Assembly (NCBI GenBank): GCA_024636355.1
Contig: JAGXHH010000059.1
Location: forward strand, 1-7,804
Direction of reading: 5' to 3'
Length of the DNA: 7,804 nt
Origin: Desulfobacteraceae bacterium
Lineage (GTDB): Bacteria; Desulfobacterota; Desulfobacteria; Desulfobacterales; Desulfosalsimonadaceae
Of the stretch, positions 1-4,389 are shown in pieces. How positions within the stretch are numbered: position 1 is the first letter of the stretch; each line of letters begins with the position of its first letter. The notes under the pieces are model-generated. The model ran no database searches and had not been told where the DNA came from. It worked only from the letters and a program-made list of their open reading frames with translations. The translations under genes were made by a program, and so were the position numbers.

Positions 1-1
1 C

Positions 2-1666
2 GGGGTGGCCGTGGAACTCGTCTATCGCAACGGCGTACTGGAATCCGGCTCCACCCGGGGCGACGGCTATGTCGGGGAACTGATCACCCCGAATATAAAA
101 ACCATCCGGTATATTCCTCTCCAGCTGAAAAAGCCTGACGAACTGCCGATTCCGGATCTGCTCGAAGTCCGGGGCGAGGTGTATATGGATCAGGACGATT
201 TTAATAAACTCAATGCGGGGCGGATGGACCTTGAACTACTGTTGTTCGCAAATCCGAGAAATGCGTCGGCCGGCTCGCTTCGCCAGCTCGATTCTAAAAT
301 TACGGCCGCTCGCCCGCTCAAGATGTTTGCCTATGGCCTCGGCCGTACCGATGGCTTAAATATCCGTTCCCAGGCCGAAGTCATAAAAGTTTTAAAGCGG
401 TTCGGTTTTCCGGTCAACCCTTTGGTGCGATACCGGATCAGCGTCAATGAGGTAATCGAGTTCTACCGGGAAGTCGACGAGATACGAAAAGACCTTCCAT
501 ACGAGATCGACGGCATTGTGATAAAAGTCGACCGGTTCGATTATCACGACAAGCTGGGCGCCACGTCCCGAAGTCCCCGGTGGGCGGTAGCCATCAAGTT
601 CAAGGCCCTTCAGGAAACGACCCTGGTCAATGATATTTCGGTGCAGGTGGGCCGGACCGGGGCGCTCACGCCGGTGGCGTATCTCGAACCGGTCAATGTC
701 GGCGGGGTAACCGTTTCCCGGGCAAGCCTGCACAACGAAGACGAAGTGAGGAAAAAGGATGTACGGATCGGCGACACCGTCCTGGTCCAGCGCGCCGGGG
801 ATGTGATCCCGGAAGTCGTCAAAGTTATTATCACAGAACGAAACGGATCTGAAAGAGTATTCCGGATGCCTGAAAACTGTCCGGTATGCGGGGAAGGCGT
901 GATCCGCCTGGACGGAGAATCCGCCACCCGGTGCGTCAACAACGCCTGCCCTGCGCAGTTGAAAGGAAATATCGAACACTTTGCCTCAAAAGCCGCCTTT
1001 GATATTGACGGGCTTGGCGAAAAACTGATTGATCAGATGGTGGAAAAGGGGCTTCTCAATTCCGTGGCCGATATTTTTTGCCTGGATGCAGACACGCTGG
1101 CCGGGCTGGAGCGGATGGGGAAGAAGTCGGCCGAAAACCTGGTCAATGCCATCGAACAAAGCAAAAAAGTCCGTTTTTCAAGGTTCATCTATGCGCTGGG
1201 CATCCGGAACGTCGGCGAATATATTGCCAAACTCCTGGCCCAGCGGTATGACTCCGTCGAAAACTTGAGCCGGGCGACCGCAGAGGAACTGTCGGTCATC
1301 GAAGGGATCGGACCGGTGGTCGCCCAGAGTATTGCCGCTTATTTCAGCCGGGGAAAAAATCTCCGGATTATCGAATCGCTGAAACGCTCCGGCATTGAAA
1401 TCGGTTCCGAAAAAGCACCGGAAAGGGGGGCAGGGGGGCTTGCCGGCAAAACCTTTGTCCTGACCGGCAGTCTTTCGTCGATGACCCGAAAGGAAGCGGG
1501 CGAACAGATCGAAGCGGCCGGGGGGAAAGTCACCGGTTCGGTCAGCGCCAGAACCGATTACCTCGTGGCCGGGGAATCTCCCGGTTCAAAGTTGGATCAG
1601 GCCCGGCGCCACGGTGTTGAGATCATTGGCGAGGATCGCCTCAAGCAGTTGCTGTCCGAGGCGTGA
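2..1666 (+). CDS. ligA: NAD-dependent DNA ligase LigA (5' end cut by window edge)
   Basis: This enzyme joins nicked DNA ends using NAD+, in replication and repair. The reading frame is open from the left edge, and the GTG at 5 is an internal valine, not the start. Counting residues from that codon, the sequence enters the adenylation domain just after where the KxDG lysine motif should lie. Visible elements are TRGDG (17-21), EVRGEVYM (54-61), NPRNASAGSLRQLD (83-96), EIDGIVIKVD (167-176) and WAVAIKFK (193-200). Next come the OB-fold (VGRTGALTPVA, 215-225), a four-cysteine zinc finger (C292, C295, C310, C315), helix-hairpin-helix repeats (about 320-460) and a C-terminal BRCT domain (about 478-550). 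About 554 residues are visible against roughly 670 for the E. coli enzyme, so about 115 are missing. TRGDG is followed by GELIT where the family usually has GEDVT or GEDIT. The frame is otherwise intact and the identification is secure. Confidence 0.98.
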   Translation, partial: GVAVELVYRNGVLESGSTRGDGYVGELITPNIKTIRYIPLQLKKPDELPIPDLLEVRGEVYMDQDDFNKLNAGRMDLELLLFANPRNASAGSLRQLDSKITAARPLKMFAYGLGRTDGLNIRSQAEVIKVLKRFGFPVNPLVRYRISVNEVIEFYREVDEIRKDLPYEIDGIVIKVDRFDYHDKLGATSRSPRWAVAIKFKALQETTLVNDISVQVGRTGALTPVAYLEPVNVGGVTVSRASLHNEDEVRKKDVRIGDTVLVQRAGDVIPEVVKVIITERNGSERVFRMPENCPVCGEGVIRLDGESATRCVNNACPAQLKGNIEHFASKAAFDIDGLGEKLIDQMVEKGLLNSVADIFCLDADTLAGLERMGKKSAENLVNAIEQSKKVRFSRFIYALGIRNVGEYIAKLLAQRYDSVENLSRATAEELSVIEGIGPVVAQSIAAYFSRGKNLRIIESLKRSGIEIGSEKAPERGAGGLAGKTFVLTGSLSSMTRKEAGEQIEAAGGKVTGSVSARTDYLVAGESPGSKLDQARRHGVEIIGEDRLKQLLSEA

Positions 1667-1707
1667 TGCCGGCATATTTGACGCTGCCGGCCGCAACCCT
1701 TATTTTT
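1667..1707 (+). terminator. possible weak ligA terminator
   Basis: Directly after the ligA stop codon, GCCGGCA (1668-1674) can pair with TGCCGGC (1685-1691) around a 10-nt loop. A T-rich stretch, TTATTTTT, lies at 1700-1707. The eight bases between stem and T-run are more than a good intrinsic terminator normally has, so the call is tentative. Read-through into the acylphosphatase gene is possible. Confidence 0.25.
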
Positions 1708-1763
1708 GGGGCATAATTTCGGTTAGGGAAGCCTGTCGTATTATTTGCGATTACGAATTTATA

Positions 1764-1790
1764 CATGAAGATCATGAAGGCCATGAAGTC
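1764..1790 (+). repeat. three-copy 9-bp tandem repeat (CATGAAGNN)
   Basis: CATGAAG occurs at 1764-1770, 1773-1779 and 1782-1788 with an exact 9-bp period, in the gap between ligA and the acylphosphatase gene. In one frame it reads HEDHEGHE. From memory, this motif recurs in spurious small ORFs across deltaproteobacterial and other environmental genomes, where it reflects a dispersed intergenic repeat. No gene is supported here. The rest of the gap (1667-1823) holds only the weak hairpin and a TATTAT hexamer at 1739-1744 that could be a -10 box but has no good -35 partner. Confidence 0.6.
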
Positions 1791-1823
1791 AGAATGAATA
1801 AATAAGGATACAGGAAATAAATC

Positions 1824-2111
1824 ATGGCGGAGAAGAAAGTGGTTCGGGCAAACATCACCGGGTTGGTCCAGGGAGTTAATTTCCGGAGGGCCACTTTTCG
1901 TGTTGCCGATCAGCACGGGGTCAACGGATGGGTCATGAACAAGCCTGATGGATCGGTGGAGGCGTATTTTGAAGGCGATGCGGATGCAGTCGATGCGGTT
2001 CTTAAATGGTGCCACAAGGGGCCGAGCATGGCATCGGTAAATGAGGTGAACACCTTTGAGGAGGCTTACGAAGGGAAATACAACGACTTTTCCGTTCGAC
2101 ATACCGGATAA
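1824..2111 (+). CDS. acyP: acylphosphatase
   Basis: This small cytoplasmic enzyme hydrolyses acyl phosphates such as acetyl phosphate or 1,3-bisphosphoglycerate to the carboxylate and phosphate. At 95 residues it has the usual family size. The phosphate-binding loop reads GLVQGVNFR (13-21), with R21 as the expected catalytic arginine. GWVMNKPDGSVE (35-46) follows, with N39 as the catalytic asparagine. The 18-residue spacing between them matches the family. The later YFEGDADAV and WCHKGPSMASV segments also fit the fold. The loop has Asn where Phe, Gly or Tyr is common. The start is fixed because an in-frame TAA (1818-1820) lies one codon upstream, and AGGA at 1812-1815 is a ribosome site eight bases before the ATG. 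It lies 157 nt after ligA on the same strand. The true substrate cannot be read from sequence. Confidence 0.95.
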   Translation: MAEKKVVRANITGLVQGVNFRRATFRVADQHGVNGWVMNKPDGSVEAYFEGDADAVDAVLKWCHKGPSMASVNEVNTFEEAYEGKYNDFSVRHTG

Positions 2112-2165
2112 GAAAACGACTGTTCGCATAAATGGAACAGGGAAGTATCCGTATTGATCATAAAA

Positions 2166-2192
2166 AAAAGGGGCGGTTTAACCGCCCCTTTT
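2166..2192. terminator. bidirectional intrinsic terminator between acyP and the HU gene
   Basis: AAAAGGGGCGG (2166-2176) pairs perfectly with CCGCCCCTTTT (2182-2192) around the loop TTTAA. On the + strand the stem is followed by TTTTGTGTTT, which suits acyP. On the - strand it is followed by eight T residues (complement of 2162-2169), which suits the HU gene. It sits midway between the two convergent stop codons, so one hairpin probably ends both transcripts, with the stronger tail on the HU side. Confidence 0.93.
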
Positions 2193-2214
2193 GTGTTTGG
2201 TAAGAGGGAAGTGA

Positions 2215-2487
2215 TTAGACGTTTTCGCGCAGCTGCTTGCCGGGTTTGAATTTTACGACGTTGCGCGCTTTGATTTTGATGGGATCACCCGTCTGCGGAT
2301 TGCGGCCGGTGCGGGCTTTGCGGCGAACCTTCTGGAAGGTACCGAAGCCGACCAGGGTGACTTTGCCGTCTTTTTTCTTCAACGATTTGGAAACCCCGTC
2401 CATGAAGGAATTCAACGCTGCGCTTGCCGCAACCTTGGAAATTCCCGCATCTTTTGCCATCTTGTCTACGATTTCAGCTTTGGTCAT
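2215..2487 (-). CDS. HU-family DNA-binding protein
   Basis: This is a histone-like nucleoid protein that acts as a dimer to bend and wrap DNA. At 90 residues it has exactly the usual HU length. It shows an N-terminal helical dimerisation region (1-45), the GFGTF turn (47-51), and the DNA-clamping beta arm RKARTGRNPQTG (56-67). N63-P64 form the arm tip that intercalates between base pairs. KFKPGK (79-84) follows at the C-terminus. The start is secure: an in-frame TAA lies seven codons upstream, and the - strand AGGGGA (2495-2500) is a ribosome site at suitable distance. The gene is monocistronic, with its own promoter and terminator. Arm and length fit HU better than IHF, but the sequence does not separate HU-alpha from HU-beta types, so no symbol is given. 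Confidence 0.96.
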   Translation of the reverse strand: MTKAEIVDKMAKDAGISKVAASAALNSFMDGVSKSLKKKDGKVTLVGFGTFQKVRRKARTGRNPQTGDPIKIKARNVVKFKPGKQLRENV

Positions 2488-2541
2488 GACTTTTTCCCCT
2501 TCCCTGCGTTAAGGTTTAATTAAAAGTCCTGAATTTACGCT

Positions 2542-2570
2542 AATTTAGAGTAGATATTTTCCAATGTCAA
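2542..2570 (-). promoter_or_regulatory. sigma70-type promoter of the HU gene
   Basis: On the - strand a perfect -35 box TTGACA (2565-2570) is followed, after exactly 17 bases, by TAAATT (2542-2547), a four-of-six match to TATAAT. Transcription would start near 2535, leaving a leader of roughly 48 nt before the HU start codon. The surrounding sequence is clearly AT-richer than the genes, as expected for a strong housekeeping promoter. Confidence 0.72.
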
Positions 2571-2586
2571 TACCTAAAATGCGATT

Positions 2587-2750
2587 ATATGGGAATTTCT
2601 TTGCAATGCCTCTCTGTTAACCTTCGAAGGATCGTCCTTCAAAAGAAACAGTGCGTGAGAAAATCAAAGGAGGTAGACGTTGAAGCAGTCATCAGGTTGC
2701 AAGCTCTTTGAATCATGGTGATGCAGCCGACCGAAGAGCTGTTTTTTTTT
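2587..2750 (+). ncRNA. candidate small transcript (sRNA or leader-like RNA)
   Basis: This is speculative and rests on three signals in order. A possible + strand promoter, TAGATA (2551-2556) and TAAAAT (2575-2580) with an 18-bp spacer, overlaps the HU promoter. A near-perfect Shine-Dalgarno sequence, AAAGGAGGT, lies at 2666-2674. An intrinsic terminator lies at 2702-2750. The RNA would be about 160 nt. The Shine-Dalgarno is five bases before a TTG (2680) that opens only 13 codons, ending at the TGA at 2719-2721 inside the terminator loop. No + strand gene follows, so a classical attenuator is unlikely. It may be a small RNA, a micro-ORF mRNA, or the remains of a lost gene. It does not resemble 6S, SRP RNA or tmRNA as I know them. 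Confidence 0.25.
2702..2750 (+). terminator. orphan intrinsic terminator on the + strand
   Basis: AGCTCTTTG (2702-2710) pairs with CGAAGAGCT (2732-2740) as a nine-pair stem with one G-T wobble and a 21-nt loop. One base later there is a run of nine T residues (2742-2750). Stem plus T-tract is a good intrinsic terminator shape despite the long loop. No annotated + strand gene lies upstream within the gap, because the nearest + strand gene already ends at the 2166-2192 terminator. It may therefore end an unannotated transcript. Confidence 0.5.
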
Positions 2751-2790
2751 GTCAATGCATGATCAAAAGGGATTATGGGTTTTCCAGGCA

Positions 2791-2816
2791 GGGCGGACAC
2801 GCAGGTCCGCCCCTAC
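2791..2816 (-). repeat. REP palindrome, copy 1 (inverted member of a pair)
   Basis: Read on the - strand, this 26-nt element starts with GTAG, followed by an 8-bp stem (GGGCGGAC with GTCCGCCC) around a 6-nt loop. A GTAG foot followed by a hairpin is the hallmark of REP elements moved by TnpA-REP (RAYT) transposases of the Y1 family. It is the exact reverse complement of copy 2 over all 26 bases, and an 18-nt linker (2817-2834) separates them. Confidence 0.85.
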
Positions 2817-2834
2817 ATAACATGGTCGGTTCGC

Positions 2835-2860
2835 GTAGGGGCGGACCTGCGTGTCCGCCC
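2835..2860 (+). repeat. REP palindrome, copy 2 (direct member of the pair)
   Basis: The GTAG foot is at 2835-2838. The 8-bp stem arms lie at 2839-2846 and 2853-2860, around loop CTGCGT. With copy 1 it forms a head-to-head pair like a BIME, and the two together could fold into one 26-bp stem with an 18-nt loop. No transposase gene is present in the window, so any enzyme that made these copies would be encoded elsewhere in the genome or be extinct. Confidence 0.85.
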
Positions 2861-2912
2861 GATAGTGAAGCGAAACCATCGGACGGAGGTTTTCAGGGAG
2901 GCAAAAAGAACA

Positions 2913-2937
2913 GGGCGGGTGTGAAACCCGCCCCTAC
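2913..2937 (-). repeat. REP palindrome, copy 3 (variant stem), possible ftsY terminator
   Basis: On the - strand it reads GTAG, stem GGGCGGGT, loop TTCAC, stem ACCCGCCC. It has the same foot and the same first six stem bases as the other copies. Two inner base pairs differ, both with compensatory changes, and the loop is one base shorter. Immediately after the stem the - strand runs TGTTCTTTTTG, so the element also looks like an intrinsic terminator for ftsY, whose stop codon lies about 125 nt upstream in that direction. Terminator use is inferred. Confidence 0.75.
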
Positions 2938-2962
2938 AGCAATCCAGGCAGCGCCCGCGCCC

Positions 2963-3053
2963 CTGAACCCTGCACCTTAAACCTTAAACCCTAAACCCTA
3001 AACCTTAAACCCTAAACCCTAAACCCTAAACCTCGAACCTTGAACTTTCAACC
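2963..3053. repeat. tandem heptamer array, consensus YTAAACC (telomere-like CCCTAAA)
   Basis: Thirteen heptamers run in perfect phase over 91 bp with no insertion or deletion. The central eight (2977-3032) are CTAAACC or TTAAACC. The outer units drift to CTGAACC, CTGCACC, TCGAACC, TTGAACT and TTCAACC. The array ends seven bases from the ftsY stop codon. The - strand is G-rich, with GGG runs seven bases apart at 3010-3026 and again at 2989-2998. The core unit equals the plant telomere repeat, but flanking genes are bacterial on both sides, so this is an intergenic simple repeat. Its role is unknown. Confidence 0.9.
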
Positions 3054-3060
3054 CGCCCTT

Positions 3061-4389
3061 CTAAAACAACGCCTCGACAAACCGGCCGGGATCGAACGGT
3101 TGAAGGTCTTCGATGGCCTCTCCGACTCCGATGTATCTGAGCGGCAGCTGCATGGTATTGCAGAGGCCAACCACGATGCCGCCTTTGGCAGTGCCGTCGA
3201 GTTTGGTCAGGATCAGGCTGGTCACGCCGATCCCCTCGTGGAAGAGTTTGGCCTGGGAAAGGGCATTCTGGCCTGTTGTGGCATCGAGGACCAGGAGCAC
3301 CTCGTGGGGGGCGTCGGGAAGTCGTTTGGAGATACTGCGTTTAATTTTCTTTAACTGCTCCATCAGGTTGACCTGGGTGTGCAGCCTGCCGGCCGTATCG
3401 ATAATCACCACATCGCATTTCCGGGCAACAGCGGCTTCGACGGCATCAAAGGCGACGGCCGCCGGATCAGCGTTCTCCCGGTGCTTGACGATTTCCGCAT
3501 CGGCCCGGTCGGCCCAGATCTGGAGCTGTTCGACGGCCGCGGCCCGGAAGGTGTCGGCCGCACCCAGGAGCACTTTTTTCCCTTCCGAGGCGAATTTGTT
3601 GGCCAGTTTGCCGATGGTGGTGGTTTTGCCTACGCCGTTTACGCCGACTACCATGATCACGTAAGGTTTGGCGGACATATCGATCGGTGACTGTTCGGGC
3701 AGCATGCCGAGCATTTGCGATTTGAGAAACTGACGGAGGTCTTCGGTGCTTTTCAACCTTGAAGCGTTTTCCTCGATTTTTTGAGTCAGGGCCATGGTCG
3801 TATTGACCCCCACATCGGATGTGATCAGCGCCTCTTCGATTTGTTCGAGGGTCTCCGCATCGATGACCTGTTTTTCGGAGAAGATGGTTTCAATGCGGCC
3901 GGTCAGGGATTTTCGGGTCTTGTTCAGTCCACTTTTCAGCCGGCTCATGAGGTTGACAGGTTCGGGCTCCGGTCTTGCAATTTCCGGTTCGGGGAAAGCC
4001 GCTTCAATTTCTTCCGCCGGTTCGCCTGCCGCATCTTTTTTCGCTTTTTCCCGGAAGGCTTTTTCAATTGCCTGCGGCACGGTTCCCGTGGGGCTGGTTA
4101 CAGGCGACGGTTCGGCAAAATCGAATTCATCCGGAGGCTCGACAGCCTGCCCGGGAATTTGATCGATGGCCGTTTCTTGTCTGATCCGGCGCTTTCTGCG
4201 TCGCCCTCGAATACCTTTGATCAGGACGATGGCCAGCAGGAGAACGCATAAACCGGCGGCGATCTCCATGCTGTATTCGGAGCTGTATTCGGAAATGTGT
4301 GTTTCATAAAATGCAACGATGTAGTCGGACCAGATTGTCCGGCTGATGTTTAACATTTGTGTCAACCATTCATTGAGGTAATCGAGCAT
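3061..4389 (-). CDS. ftsY: signal recognition particle receptor FtsY
   Basis: FtsY is the SRP receptor GTPase that docks ribosome-SRP complexes at the inner membrane for co-translational insertion of membrane proteins. It has 442 residues. A hydrophobic helix at about 42-60 is followed by a very basic stretch (R61-R70), predicting an N-terminal membrane anchor with the first 40 residues outside. An acidic, proline-rich linker (about 72-145) leads into the NG domain. GTPase motifs are GVNGVGKTT (249-257), DTFRAAA (279-285), DTAGR (331-335), TKLDGTAKGG (395-404) and the closing GVGEAIEDLQPFDP (421-434). The ATG is the only plausible start: an in-frame TAA lies ten codons upstream with no start codon between, and AAGGA (4397-4401) is seven bases away. 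The start overlaps the end of smc by 20 bp. The G motifs are diagnostic, and the longer-linker FtsY type separates it from Ffh, whose C-terminal M domain is absent. Confidence 0.98.
   Translation of the reverse strand: MLDYLNEWLTQMLNISRTIWSDYIVAFYETHISEYSSEYSMEIAAGLCVLLLAIVLIKGIRGRRRKRRIRQETAIDQIPGQAVEPPDEFDFAEPSPVTSPTGTVPQAIEKAFREKAKKDAAGEPAEEIEAAFPEPEIARPEPEPVNLMSRLKSGLNKTRKSLTGRIETIFSEKQVIDAETLEQIEEALITSDVGVNTTMALTQKIEENASRLKSTEDLRQFLKSQMLGMLPEQSPIDMSAKPYVIMVVGVNGVGKTTTIGKLANKFASEGKKVLLGAADTFRAAAVEQLQIWADRADAEIVKHRENADPAAVAFDAVEAAVARKCDVVIIDTAGRLHTQVNLMEQLKKIKRSISKRLPDAPHEVLLVLDATTGQNALSQAKLFHEGIGVTSLILTKLDGTAKGGIVVGLCNTMQLPLRYIGVGEAIEDLQPFDPGRFVEALF

Noticed and set aside
392..979. 195-codon open frame on the - strand within ligA
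   Set aside because: It is a shadow of a strongly conserved ligase frame, with no family resemblance.
2120..2140. Hairpin CTGTTC/GAACAG after the acyP stop codon
   Set aside because: It has only six pairs, a 9-nt loop and no T-run. The strong terminator just downstream explains transcript ending.
2791..2937. CRISPR array
   Set aside because: The palindromes differ in orientation and sequence, spacers are 18 and 52 nt, and no cas gene is visible. The GTAG-hairpin form fits REP elements.
2708..2980. 90-codon + strand frame running through the terminator, REP copies and heptamers
   Set aside because: Its translation (for example RAGVKPAPT) is the conceptual product of intergenic repeats, a common mis-annotation, and it has no ribosome site.
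2963..3053. Eukaryotic telomere or linear replicon end
   Set aside because: The array is internal, short, partly degenerate, and flanked by intact bacterial genes on both sides.
3781..4251. 156-codon + strand frame antisense to ftsY
   Set aside because: It is a mirror of the ftsY linker region with no recognisable features.
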